Part shown: in pieces, positions 1 to 7,755 of the stretch
Position numbering within the stretch: position 1 is the first letter of the stretch
How the letters are laid out: each line of letters begins with the position of its first letter
Assembly (NCBI RefSeq): GCF_002706745.1
Contig: NZ_CP017702.1
Coordinates: 2,356,001-2,420,000, forward strand
Length of the DNA: 64,000 bases
Reading direction: 5' to 3'
Source: Companilactobacillus farciminis KCTC 3681 = DSM 20184
GTDB taxonomy: Bacteria > Bacillota > Bacilli > Lactobacillales > Lactobacillaceae
The notes under the pieces: model-generated
Seen by the model: only the letters and a program-made list of their open reading frames with translations
Database searches by the model: none
Told to the model about the DNA's origin: nothing
Translations under genes and position numbers: made by a program

Positions 1-494
1 GAATCATTGATATCAATTGCCCATTTAAAGTCTGAATCCGGTCTAGTGGCAACTTTAATTTGTTTATCGTTACTCAACCAGATTCCTTCAATATCAGAAT
101 TCTTTAATAACGGCGTTACATATTTATTAAAAGCCTGTTCCAAAGCCCATGCTTGAACTAAATTAGTTGGATCGTACTTGCCAGCAAAATATGGCGTATA
201 AATTCCATCAGTCATCTGCTCTGCCAAAACAGTTGAATTATAGATCATGGCAAAGTCACTCGATTCTTGTAGCGGCGTTTTATCTCCTCTTTGAAACCTT
301 GATACCAAAGAATCATAGGCAAATGGCGAGAATTGTCGATTAACATCCATCAGGAACTGTTCCACATTTTGATGAGCTAGTTTCATTTGTTCCATTAAAA
401 TTTGATTGTTTTTAGTTGTTGCTATTTCAAGTTTAAATTGCGTATTCATTTGATTGATTATCATATTAGGGAAAAAGTATTTTTTAATTTTCAT
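1..494 (-). CDS. ApbE-like (FAD:protein FMN transferase family) protein, partial
   Basis: The N-terminal ~164 residues of a protein whose C-terminus lies beyond the left edge. The translation matches the neighbouring gene at 630-1406 along its whole length: it has the segment AGKYDPTNLVQAW and the later ATRPDSDFKWAI, where the neighbour has NGKYDPIGLLNGW and ASRPNIDFRWRI. ApbE enzymes move FMN from FAD to a threonine of extracellular flavoproteins; the DP motif in the middle is typical. There is no signal peptide or lipobox, so if active it would be cytosolic or act on cytosolic substrates. Start chosen at 494, with GAGG 9 bases upstream. It forms a tandem paralogous pair with the next gene. 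Family assignment is by motif memory only; catalysis is not shown. Confidence 0.6.
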   Translation of the reverse strand, partial: MKIKKYFFPNMIINQMNTQFKLEIATTKNNQILMEQMKLAHQNVEQFLMDVNRQFSPFAYDSLVSRFQRGDKTPLQESSDFAMIYNSTVLAEQMTDGIYTPYFAGKYDPTNLVQAWALEQAFNKYVTPLLKNSDIEGIWLSNDKQIKVATRPDSDFKWAIDIND

Positions 495-509
495 ATTAAC
501 GTACCTCAT

Positions 510-544
510 TTATATATAGTCAAATCTTCTTTAACTATATATAA
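510..544. repeat. 11-bp inverted repeat upstream of the first ApbE-like gene
   Basis: TTATATATAGT at 510-520 is matched exactly in inverted orientation at 534-544, separated by 13 bases. It lies between the two ApbE-like genes, 16 bases upstream of the start at 494. It has no T-run, so it looks more like an operator or a promoter-embedded dyad than a terminator. Confidence 0.5.
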
Positions 545-629
545 AATTATAAAAATGAGATATGAATTATTTATGACTAAAGATAGAATTTTTAAACAAA
601 AAAAGAACCGCATAACGACGTTACACAGT

Positions 630-1406
630 TCATTTCCGTAAAGGAATCTTATCTGAAAAACCGTCACGGAAGTTTTCTAAACCGGCATACTTATCAACAA
701 TCATCCCAGTTAAATGATACTTGGTAATAAACTCAGAAAATTTGGCTCCCGCTGACAATCCGGCTGACGACCAAATATTAGTATCCAAGGCATTATTGCC
801 AACGATAGTCACTTGTTCAACGTTGCTCTTTTCATTCCGCAAACTACGCAACTCATTAGCAGTTGAAACAGCACCATTCTTCAAGAAATACGTTGCTAAC
901 AAAATATCGAGATTCTTCGGATCCTTGATTGCAATTCTCCATCTGAAATCAATATTAGGGCGACTTGCCAAGCGAACATCTTCACCACAACGTAGTGACA
1001 CACCATCGATACCTTCATCGCTCAATAGTGATAATAAATAACGGTTAAAGATTTGATCAATCATCCAACCATTCAACAAACCAATTGGATCGTACTTCCC
1101 ATTATAATAAGAACTAAAGTAATGATGGGTCATTTGTTCAGCTGTAATCGTCTGTTCATAAACTTCACGAAAAGTCTTTGAAGTCATCAAGGCCGTCTCT
1201 TCTCCATCTTGGAAACGTGCTAACAACGAATCATGATTCTCTAATGAAAACAGGCTATCATATTCTTGAATATTTTCAGAAATTTTACCAATAGTCTCAT
1301 CGACTAATTCTTTATTAATAGCACCCTCATTCAAGGTGGCCAATTTAACTTCAAATGGCAGATCAAACTTATTAATAACAATGCTTATATATTTATATTC
1401 ATTCAT
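630..1406 (-). CDS. ApbE-like (FAD:protein FMN transferase family) protein
   Basis: A 258-residue protein with the layout of the ApbE flavin transferase fold: a central GKYDPIGLLNGW segment corresponding to the family's DP motif, and a C-terminal stretch (NIWSSAGLSAGAKFSEFI) like the region that closes the FAD site. The family's usual SGDYRR-type motif is replaced by ANELRSLRN, so the protein is divergent and may not be a standard FMN transferase. No signal peptide. The start is set at 1406 because AGGAG lies 8 bases upstream; the GTG three codons earlier overlaps that site. It is a tandem paralogue of the gene at 1-494 on the same strand. Cellular substrate unknown. Confidence 0.6.
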   Translation of the reverse strand: MNEYKYISIVINKFDLPFEVKLATLNEGAINKELVDETIGKISENIQEYDSLFSLENHDSLLARFQDGEETALMTSKTFREVYEQTITAEQMTHHYFSSYYNGKYDPIGLLNGWMIDQIFNRYLLSLLSDEGIDGVSLRCGEDVRLASRPNIDFRWRIAIKDPKNLDILLATYFLKNGAVSTANELRSLRNEKSNVEQVTIVGNNALDTNIWSSAGLSAGAKFSEFITKYHLTGMIVDKYAGLENFRDGFSDKIPLRK

Positions 1407-1479
1407 ATTTTTCACTCCTTTGGCTAAAAAAGGTTCTATCCTAAAAGCACTTAAAAATAAAGAGTAGAACCACTATCCA

Positions 1480-1646
1480 GTCCGGAATAGCAAAGAAAAT
1501 TGGCTCAAATGTGAAATTTCTCTTGGCAATTTATTGCCTAGTGAAAGGTCGATCTTGAAGACTTTGCCCGGTTTTGATTTTAGCAAAGGCTCCAAGTCGT
1601 GCCCACATTGTTCCAGCCAAATTTTCTTTGCTATGGAGGACGGAAA
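1480..1646. repeat. Interspersed repeat, copy A (MITE-like, ~167 bp)
   Basis: Full-length member of a repeat family also found at 46150-46316 (copy C, inverted), at 36709-36783 (copy B, internally deleted) and as a fragment at 53060-53094 (copy D). Copies A and C agree almost base for base when one is reverse-complemented. Near each end is an inverted repeat: AGCAAAGAAAATTGGCT at 1489-1505 and its near-complement at 1615-1632. A smaller hairpin (TTGGCAAT/ATTGCC) sits inside. No long open frame is conserved among all copies. It lies downstream of the NCS2 permease and upstream of the ApbE-like gene. Confidence 0.85.
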
Positions 1647-1653
1647 ATTATAT

Positions 1654-1699
1654 TAAAAAAATACGTATACTTATCTTATTTATCGACAAGTATACGTAC
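1654..1699 (-). terminator. Intrinsic terminator of the NCS2 permease gene
   Basis: Read on the minus strand, ACGTATACTT and AAGTATACGT form a stem of about 11 bp followed by a run of seven T. It lies about 60 bases past the permease stop codon. Confidence 0.75.
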
Positions 1700-1756
1700 C
1701 AAATGTGATGAAAATATGACCAAACTTTGCTTATGCTTTGAAAGTTTCAAAACTTG

Positions 1757-3049
1757 CTAATTTGTCTTTTTGTTCGGATTTAGCAATAAATTCAAAATAA
1801 TTGCTGAAAAACTTCCGACTACTAAACCATTATTCAAAATAGTTTGAACAGTTGATGGTAAGAAGTGGAGTAAAGTTGGTTGAACTGTTACACCCAAACC
1901 TAAACTGATTGAAACGGCCATAATCATAATGTTGTTATTGTTCATTTCAACACGTGACAACATTTTGATTCCTTCAATACCTACGGTACCAAACATAATC
2001 AACATGGCACCACCCAAGACGGCATTAGGAATCAATTCAGCCACTGCTCCAACCTTAGGAATCAAACCTAAGATAATCAATAGAAAAGCTGAGAAGTAAA
2101 CTGGTTTATTCTTCTTAATTCCTGACAATTGAACGACCGCCACATTTTGTGAGAAAGTCGAATATGGGAATGTATTGAAAATACCACCCAAGATGGCAGC
2201 TAAACCTTCTGAAGCATATCCTCTTTGTAAATCATCCTTATCCAAATCATCGCCAGTCAATTCTGCCAAAGCGTAATAAACTCCGGTAGATTCGATCATA
2301 CAAGTTAAAGCAGCTAAAAGCATGACTACGATTGATGACCATTCAAATTTAGGTGTTGCAAAGTAAAATGGTTGAGGAATTTGGAACCAGTGAGCAGTAC
2401 CCACGGTCTTGAAACCAATTTCTCCCATTCCAATTCCTAGTAAGTAACCAGCAACAATACCAATTAAAACAGCAATTTGCTTGATGAATCCGCGACCCCA
2501 AATACTTACGACCACGATGATCAAAGCTGTTACAAATCCCAAGATCAAATTCGTTGGACTACCGAAATCCTTAGCAGCGACGTTTCCACCACCAATATTT
2601 TGGAACGCAACTGGAATCAAGGTGAATCCAATCAAAGTAATCAAAGAACCTGTAACTACTGTTGGGAAGAAGTCTTTCAAGTTAGCGAATAACTTGGAAA
2701 TCAACATGATGAAAACCCCAGCAGCAATAATGGCACCATACATATAGGCAATTCCAAAGTGATGCCCAATGTTTTGTAACGGCGTTACATATTCGACAGC
2801 TGAACCCAAAACAACTGGCAAACCAATACCCGTCAATGGTGTTCGTTTAATCTGTAAGAGTGTAGCAACCCCACACATAAAAATATCAACTGAAATTAGG
2901 TAAGTCATTTCTTTAGCACTGAATCCTAATGATGCACCAATTAAAATTGGAATCAAAATATCTCCAGAATACATTGCTAGCAAATGTTGAAAGCCTAATA
3001 ACAGATTTTTAAGGAATGATTCTTCCTTATCGTTCGTGTTTATATCCAT
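1757..3049 (-). CDS. NCS2 family nucleobase permease (xanthine/uracil type)
   Basis: A 430-residue polytopic membrane protein. The start has the NCS2 signature GFQHLLAMYSGDILIP, in which the QH pair is the family hallmark, followed by about 12-14 hydrophobic helices. The conserved TM8-TM10 region contains ESTGVYYALAELTGDD and GIFNTFPYSTFSQNVAVVQLSG, typical of xanthine and uric-acid carriers rather than UraA. It most likely imports xanthine or a related purine with a cation. Length is normal for the family. AGGAGGG lies 4 bases before the ATG. The gene stands alone between repeat copy A and the divergently read pepD. No purine riboswitch was seen upstream. Exact substrate is inferred, not shown. 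Confidence 0.85.
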   Translation of the reverse strand: MDINTNDKEESFLKNLLLGFQHLLAMYSGDILIPILIGASLGFSAKEMTYLISVDIFMCGVATLLQIKRTPLTGIGLPVVLGSAVEYVTPLQNIGHHFGIAYMYGAIIAAGVFIMLISKLFANLKDFFPTVVTGSLITLIGFTLIPVAFQNIGGGNVAAKDFGSPTNLILGFVTALIIVVVSIWGRGFIKQIAVLIGIVAGYLLGIGMGEIGFKTVGTAHWFQIPQPFYFATPKFEWSSIVVMLLAALTCMIESTGVYYALAELTGDDLDKDDLQRGYASEGLAAILGGIFNTFPYSTFSQNVAVVQLSGIKKNKPVYFSAFLLIILGLIPKVGAVAELIPNAVLGGAMLIMFGTVGIEGIKMLSRVEMNNNNIMIMAVSISLGLGVTVQPTLLHFLPSTVQTILNNGLVVGSFSAIILNLLLNPNKKTN

Positions 3050-3173
3050 TACACCCTCCTAATTTATCAAAATTATACCATATATTCGTGATTACAATAT
3101 AAATAAGTTTGAAGATACTGCTTACATTTATATGATAGAATGTAACCAGTACAAATAGGAGGAATTCGAAAAG

Positions 3174-4610
3174 ATGAAGAAAAATCATTTGGATGACGCT
3201 TGTACCACTATTTTAGTTGGTAAAAACGCCAGTTTAGATGGATCAACAATGATTGCTAGAAACGACGACACTTTCTTTGCGGTAGCTCCACACAGCTTCG
3301 TATTGAATCCTGCCGTTAACGGTGAAAAAGGACGCAAAGTTAAGTCATGGTTAAATGGCTTCGAATCAGAAGTTCCTGAAAATGGCTACAAATGGCCTGC
3401 CGTTCCAAACGTTGATTACAAGAAGTTTGGTTACTACGACGAAAGTGGTATTAATGGTAAGAACGTTGCTATGTCTGCCACAGAAAGTACTTATGGTAAC
3501 GAACGCGCCTTAGCTTTTGATCCACTAGTTAAAGATGGTATGGACGAAGATGTTATCGTTCGTATGGTCCTACCTTATGTTGACTCAGCCAAGGGTGCTG
3601 TACAACGTACTGGTGAATTGATCAAGAAATTCGGTTCACCTGCTGGTAACTCTGTTCTATTCAGTGATAAAGATGACGTTTGGTATATGGAAATCGTTAC
3701 TGGTCACCACTGGGTAGCTCAAAGAATTCCTGATGACAGTTATGCTGTTTGTGCTAACCGTGTTTCAATTCAACAAGTAGATTTCAATAATACTGACGAA
3801 TTCATGTGGTCAGAAGGAATCCAAGAATTTGTTGAAAAGAACCACTTGAACACTGACAAAACTGGCTGGAACTTCAGACATATCTTCGGTACAGACAACC
3901 TTAAAGACCGTCACTACAACACACCACGTGTTTGGTTTGGTCAAAAGTACTTCAATCCAGAAATCCAACAAGATCCAGAAGATGGCGAATTACCTTTCAT
4001 CATGAAGACAGATCACAAGATTTCCGTTGATGATATCGAATACGTTTTAGGTTCACACTACAACGAAACACCATTCGATCCATTCAGCCCATACGCTAGT
4101 GAAGATGACAAACACCGTTACCGTCCAATCGGTTTGAACAGAACTCAAAACTCACACGTTCTTCAAATCAGAAATGACGTTCCTGAAGAATACGCTGCTA
4201 TCATGTGGCTATGTATCGGTTACCCAACATTCTCACCATACATTCCTTTCTATACTAATATGAACGAAACAGATCCTTCATATAATGATGCTTCACTTGA
4301 GTTCAACTTCAAGGATGCATATTGGATGTATAAAGCTTTGTCAGTTCTAGTTGAATCAAACTACACAGAATTCATTCAAGACGATATAGACTACTTAACA
4401 GAAATTCGTCAAGAACTACGTGAAGCTGTGGCTGAAACTGATAAATTGGCTGCTAACTACTCTGGTGATGAATTAGTTGAATTCTTAACTGACCGTAACC
4501 AAAAAGTTGTTAAACAAATGCAAGAAAAGACTCACAAATTCTTTGGTGAACTTTATACTAAAGGAATCAATCTTTCAAAACTTACATTTAACATGGACGC
4601 AAATCTATAA
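3174..4610 (+). CDS. pepD: Dipeptidase, C69 family (PepD)
   Basis: A 478-residue cytosolic dipeptidase of the N-terminal-nucleophile C69 family common in lactobacilli. The start reads DDACTTILVGKNASLDGSTMIARNDD-like; Cys10 in the ACTT motif is the expected catalytic nucleophile, exposed after processing, and GSTMIARNDD is the usual family block. Length agrees with characterised PepD enzymes. GGAGG lies 10 bases upstream of the ATG. An extended -10 (TGATAGAAT near 3133-3141) could serve as promoter. The gene is monocistronic, ending at a hairpin terminator. It would hydrolyse a broad range of dipeptides from peptide uptake. Confidence 0.92.
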   Translation: MKKNHLDDACTTILVGKNASLDGSTMIARNDDTFFAVAPHSFVLNPAVNGEKGRKVKSWLNGFESEVPENGYKWPAVPNVDYKKFGYYDESGINGKNVAMSATESTYGNERALAFDPLVKDGMDEDVIVRMVLPYVDSAKGAVQRTGELIKKFGSPAGNSVLFSDKDDVWYMEIVTGHHWVAQRIPDDSYAVCANRVSIQQVDFNNTDEFMWSEGIQEFVEKNHLNTDKTGWNFRHIFGTDNLKDRHYNTPRVWFGQKYFNPEIQQDPEDGELPFIMKTDHKISVDDIEYVLGSHYNETPFDPFSPYASEDDKHRYRPIGLNRTQNSHVLQIRNDVPEEYAAIMWLCIGYPTFSPYIPFYTNMNETDPSYNDASLEFNFKDAYWMYKALSVLVESNYTEFIQDDIDYLTEIRQELREAVAETDKLAANYSGDELVEFLTDRNQKVVKQMQEKTHKFFGELYTKGINLSKLTFNMDANL

Positions 4611-4620
4611 TCAGTCTACT

Positions 4621-4653
4621 AAAAGGTATCTTCTTTGGAAGGTGCCTTTTTTG
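4621..4653 (+). terminator. Intrinsic terminator of pepD
   Basis: AAAGGTATCTTC, a short loop, then GAAGGTGCCTTT and a T-run form a G-U-tolerant 12-bp stem just after the pepD stop. Confidence 0.8.
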
Positions 4654-4693
4654 TGTTACATTTGATTTAAACAACTAAATCGAGGTTTTAAAA

Positions 4694-5164
4694 ATGGAAC
4701 CAACTTTTAATAAGATGACGCCGGCCGGCTACAAGGCTATCGAACAAGAAATAAAAGACTTAAAAGCCAGCCGTCCCGAAAAAATCAAAATTTTGGCTGC
4801 CGCTGCAGCTTTAGGTGACCGCTCTGAAAACACTGAGTATTCCAGTGCCAAACGTGACCTAGGACATCTTGAGAGCCGTCTACGTTATTTGCATAAACAA
4901 TTACAGTATGCCAATGTGGTTTTGCCCGCTGACAATGACCTCTTAGATATCGGCAAATTCGTTACGATTGAATTTTTGGATGATCACGACCAAATTACTT
5001 ATCAATTAGTTGGAAAACAAGAAGCCTATCTAACCCAAAACAAAATTTCTTTTGCTTCACCGATCGGCAGCGCATTGGAAAATCATAAAGTCGGTGACAC
5101 AGTTTCTGTCAGTGCTCCTGAAGGCTCATATGATGTAAAAATCATCAAAATTTCATTGGAATAA
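4694..5164 (+). CDS. GreA/GreB-family transcription elongation factor (paralogue)
   Basis: A 156-residue protein with the Gre layout: an N-terminal coiled coil (about 1-75) whose tip carries ALGDRSENTEY, matching the ALGDLSENAEY acidic tip that delivers Mg2+ to the RNA polymerase active site, and a C-terminal FKBP-like domain (about 80-156) ending in VGDTVSVSAPEGSYDVKI. It should rescue backtracked polymerase by stimulating transcript cleavage. The second acidic tip residue is kept but the L-to-R change and short linker suggest an accessory paralogue rather than the housekeeping greA, which is usually elsewhere. GAGG lies 9 bases upstream of the start. Single-gene unit. Confidence 0.85.
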   Translation: MEPTFNKMTPAGYKAIEQEIKDLKASRPEKIKILAAAAALGDRSENTEYSSAKRDLGHLESRLRYLHKQLQYANVVLPADNDLLDIGKFVTIEFLDDHDQITYQLVGKQEAYLTQNKISFASPIGSALENHKVGDTVSVSAPEGSYDVKIIKISLE

Positions 5165-5347
5165 TTAAGTCAACGCTACCACTAAAAATTAAATACGGTA
5201 TATACCATTTTAAGTGGATTCATTGATAGCAACAAATTCTTCCATACCTTTACGTGCCAAACGTCATGATATAAAAAAAACAATAGTCAAAAACGTTTAT
5301 TCACAGGTATAATATTGCTATTAGCTTTTTTTAGGAGGAATTTTTTC

Positions 5348-6265
5348 ATGGACGAAGGGAAAAAACTGGCCAAGAAAACTCTTAACCGAGGATTTTGGTT
5401 AGCATTTTGTGCGTCTGCTCTTTGGGGTGTGTCCGGAACTGTCTTGCAAGTCGTTGCTAAGAATTTGAACATCCCAGCTATGTGGTTCATTGCAACTAGA
5501 ACTACCGTAGCCGGAATTATTTTACTAGCCGTTGGCTTAATAGTTTTACCAAGCAAAGAGTTCTTTGCTGTTTTTAAGAATTGGAAAGATCTTTTGACGT
5601 TAGTTTCATTTGCCGTTTTCGGTTTGTTAGCTAATATGTTCACCTTCTTCCATGCCATTAAAACTGGTAATTCTTCTACTGCAACCATCTTGCAGTATTT
5701 ATCACCTCTATTCATCATGATTGGTTTGATTCTTTTCACGAAAAAGAAAACTTCTCGAGTCGATGTCATCTCCTTTGTTTTGGCATTGATCGGTGTGGTT
5801 TTGATGATTACTCGTGGTGATATCGGTCACTTATCTATTCCGTTTGTTTCAGTACTTTGGGGAGTTGGAAGTGGTATTACAGCCGCTTTATACGTTGTTA
5901 TTCCACAATCCCTTATCGCTAAATATCACGGAATTTTGATTACCGGTTGGGGTATGTTGATTGCAGGAATTATCTCTAATTTCTTCAGCCCCATTTGGGT
6001 CAATCCACCTAAGATGAGTACTGCTAGTATTCTAGGAATTGGAACAGTTATCTTGTTAGGAACTGTCTCCGCATTCTTGTTGATGGTTTTGAGTACTAAG
6101 TACACAACTGCCGCAATCATTAGTATCACTGATGCTGTACAACCATTCACGACTTTAGTTTTAAGCGTGATTTTCCTACACTATGCTGTAAACCTACCCG
6201 AAATTATTGGTGCAGTTATTGTTGTATTAGCAATCTACGTACTGAATCGCTATGATACTGAATAA
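5348..6265 (+). CDS. EamA/DMT-superfamily membrane transporter
   Basis: A 305-residue protein with ten predicted hydrophobic helices arranged as two EamA repeats (about 8-145 and 155-300). Motifs such as ALWGVSGTVLQ in the first helix and VQPFTTLVLSVIFL in the penultimate helix are usual for drug/metabolite transporters. The start is set at 5348, not at the in-frame ATG 33 bases earlier, because AGGAGG lies 9 bases before it. TATAAT at 5308-5313 may be its -10 box. It ends at a strong shared terminator. Substrate cannot be read from sequence; amino-acid or metabolite export is typical of the family. Confidence 0.85.
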   Translation: MDEGKKLAKKTLNRGFWLAFCASALWGVSGTVLQVVAKNLNIPAMWFIATRTTVAGIILLAVGLIVLPSKEFFAVFKNWKDLLTLVSFAVFGLLANMFTFFHAIKTGNSSTATILQYLSPLFIMIGLILFTKKKTSRVDVISFVLALIGVVLMITRGDIGHLSIPFVSVLWGVGSGITAALYVVIPQSLIAKYHGILITGWGMLIAGIISNFFSPIWVNPPKMSTASILGIGTVILLGTVSAFLLMVLSTKYTTAAIISITDAVQPFTTLVLSVIFLHYAVNLPEIIGAVIVVLAIYVLNRYDTE

Positions 6266-6275
6266 TATTTGAATA

Positions 6276-6321
6276 AAAAAGGGCTGCCAAGTCGAAATAG
6301 ATCAACTTGGCAGCCCTTTTT
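6276..6321. terminator. Bidirectional intrinsic terminator
   Basis: AAAAAGGGCTGCCAAGT and its exact complement form a 17-bp stem with a 12-base loop; A- and T-runs on both sides let it work on either strand. It serves the DMT gene and the small convergent frame at 6329-6409. Confidence 0.93.
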
Positions 6322-6328
6322 GTGTCCC

Positions 6329-6409
6329 TTAGTTTTTCACCAGAGGCAACGCTTGACCCAAGTTGATATGCAAAATAATCACGACGACAATAATCAAAAT
6401 AGTATACAT
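6329..6409 (-). CDS. Putative 26-residue hydrophobic membrane peptide
   Basis: A short open frame on the minus strand beginning MYTILIIVVVIILHINLGQ and ending ALPLVKN. It has one strongly hydrophobic segment covering most of the first 15 residues, enough for a single membrane helix, and a polar C-terminal tail. AGAGG lies 8 bases before the ATG, and the stop codon is 7 bases from the strong bidirectional terminator, so gene ends are well marked. The size and shape resemble toxic peptides of type I toxin-antitoxin pairs and other small membrane regulators, but I recognise no specific family and have not found an antisense RNA promoter. Existence as a real gene is moderately supported. Confidence 0.4.
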   Translation of the reverse strand: MYTILIIVVVIILHINLGQALPLVKN

Positions 6410-6588
6410 AGCGAAGGCCTCTTTTCAAATTAGAATAAAATTAAATTGTATTTAGAATAATATTTGTTCAATCAATTGTCAATTGCTTAAATAATATTTT
6501 TTATTTTAATAATTTTTGTTGATAAAACACACTATATAATGCATTCAAAAAATGCACCGCAAATTCATTAAAAATGATTAATTTTAGT

Positions 6589-6619
6589 TTGACATTCTCT
6601 AATATTCGCCTAATAATAC
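6589..6619 (+). promoter_or_regulatory. Promoter of the PanE-like reductase gene
   Basis: TTGACA at 6589-6594 is followed by TAATAA at 6611-6616 (16-base spacer) or TAATAC at 6614-6619 (19-base spacer). The GGAGG for the gene at 6649 lies about 20 bases downstream. Confidence 0.6.
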
Positions 6620-6648
6620 AGTCACAAAAAATTTTGGAGGCGGTATTT

Positions 6649-7641
6649 ATGAAATATGCAGTATTAGGTGCAGGTGCTATGGGTTTGCGTTATGGAGTTC
6701 TTCTACAGGAAGCTGGATTCGATGTCGACTTTGTCGAAATTTGGCAACCGCAAATTGACAAGATTCGTGAACAAAACGGTGTTTTCGTTTCACGTGATCA
6801 CAAGAATAAGCACTTGGTGCCCGTCAATATTTACTCCCCCGAAGAATACACTGGTGACCCTGATGTTTGGGTCGTATTCACTAAACAAATGCAATTGGCA
6901 GATGCTTTGAAACGGACAGCACATGCCTTTAAACCATCCCAATACGTGGTTTCACCAATGAATGGTATGGGACATATCGACAAGTTGAATCAATACTTCG
7001 ACAAACAAAATGTCATTGGTGCCACAGCTTTGATCGGTACAGTTTTGAATGGCCCTGGTGATGTTGATTTTATCGGTGCTAAAGGTGCTGGTAGTATGAA
7101 CATGGCAAACGAAACTGAAAAACCAGACAAAATGACTAAGAAAATTCAAGATGAGTTCACACAAGCTAATCTCAATCCTAACTTGACGACTAACTTCATG
7201 GGAACCTTGATGGCAAAAGTTATTTTCAATTCAGTCGTTAATACCCTTTGTACGATGTTTGAAATTCAAATGGGTGAATTCATTCAATCGCCAGTTGCTG
7301 AAAAGCTCAGTCGACAGTTGATCGATGAGGCTTTTGATGTTTGCGAGCGCGCCGGAATTACTTTGCTCAATACTCGTGAAGAAGAGTGGGAATCCGTTCA
7401 ATTCGTAAGTAGCGTCAGCAATCCTTTGCACTACCCTTCGATGTATCAAGATATGTCCAAAGGTCGCAACACCGAAGTCGACTACATCAACGGCTACATT
7501 TATGATTTAGGCTTGAAATATCACTACGAAGCTAAAACTCACGATTTCTTGCGTAATTTAGTTCATCTAGCTGAATTTTCACGAGATTTTGACGTTGAAG
7601 CACTCGAAAAAAAGGTTCAAGCCTTAGAATTATCTAAATAA
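6649..7641 (+). CDS. Ketopantoate reductase family oxidoreductase (ApbA/PanE-like)
   Basis: A 330-residue NADP-type dehydrogenase. Residues 1-15 (MKYAVLGAGAMGLRY) form the dinucleotide-binding GxGAMG motif; the middle has the family's MNGMGHI and LIGTVLNGPG blocks, and the C-terminal domain contains the NSVVNTL segment that supplies substrate-contacting residues. In lactic acid bacteria this family includes both ketopantoate reductases and 2-hydroxyacid dehydrogenases that reduce branched-chain 2-keto acids. The D-2-hydroxyacid dehydrogenases immediately downstream favour the latter role, but that is context inference. The start at 6649 is chosen over one 25 codons upstream because GGAGG is 9 bases away. 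Confidence 0.82.
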   Translation: MKYAVLGAGAMGLRYGVLLQEAGFDVDFVEIWQPQIDKIREQNGVFVSRDHKNKHLVPVNIYSPEEYTGDPDVWVVFTKQMQLADALKRTAHAFKPSQYVVSPMNGMGHIDKLNQYFDKQNVIGATALIGTVLNGPGDVDFIGAKGAGSMNMANETEKPDKMTKKIQDEFTQANLNPNLTTNFMGTLMAKVIFNSVVNTLCTMFEIQMGEFIQSPVAEKLSRQLIDEAFDVCERAGITLLNTREEEWESVQFVSSVSNPLHYPSMYQDMSKGRNTEVDYINGYIYDLGLKYHYEAKTHDFLRNLVHLAEFSRDFDVEALEKKVQALELSK

Positions 7642-7755
7642 ATCCAAATTTCCTCTTTCATTTATCAAAAATTGCGTTAAACTTAATAACAATTAAATTA
7701 TTAGAATTTTACTAATTTAATATATATTTTCTAATCATAAGAAAGAGGGATCGCT

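Noticed and set aside
402..641. 79-codon plus-strand frame in the gap between the ApbE-like genes
   Set aside because: It is AT-rich, lacks a ribosome site and lies antisense to the starts and ends of two real genes.
5165..5230. Terminator after the GreA-type gene
   Set aside because: An imperfect CCACT..AGTGG inverted repeat is visible but it has no T-run and poor pairing, so I did not list it.
6784..6803. Second parS site (TTTCACGTGATC in the PanE-like gene)
   Set aside because: Only about 11 of 16 positions match and the right arm is lost; likely chance in coding sequence.
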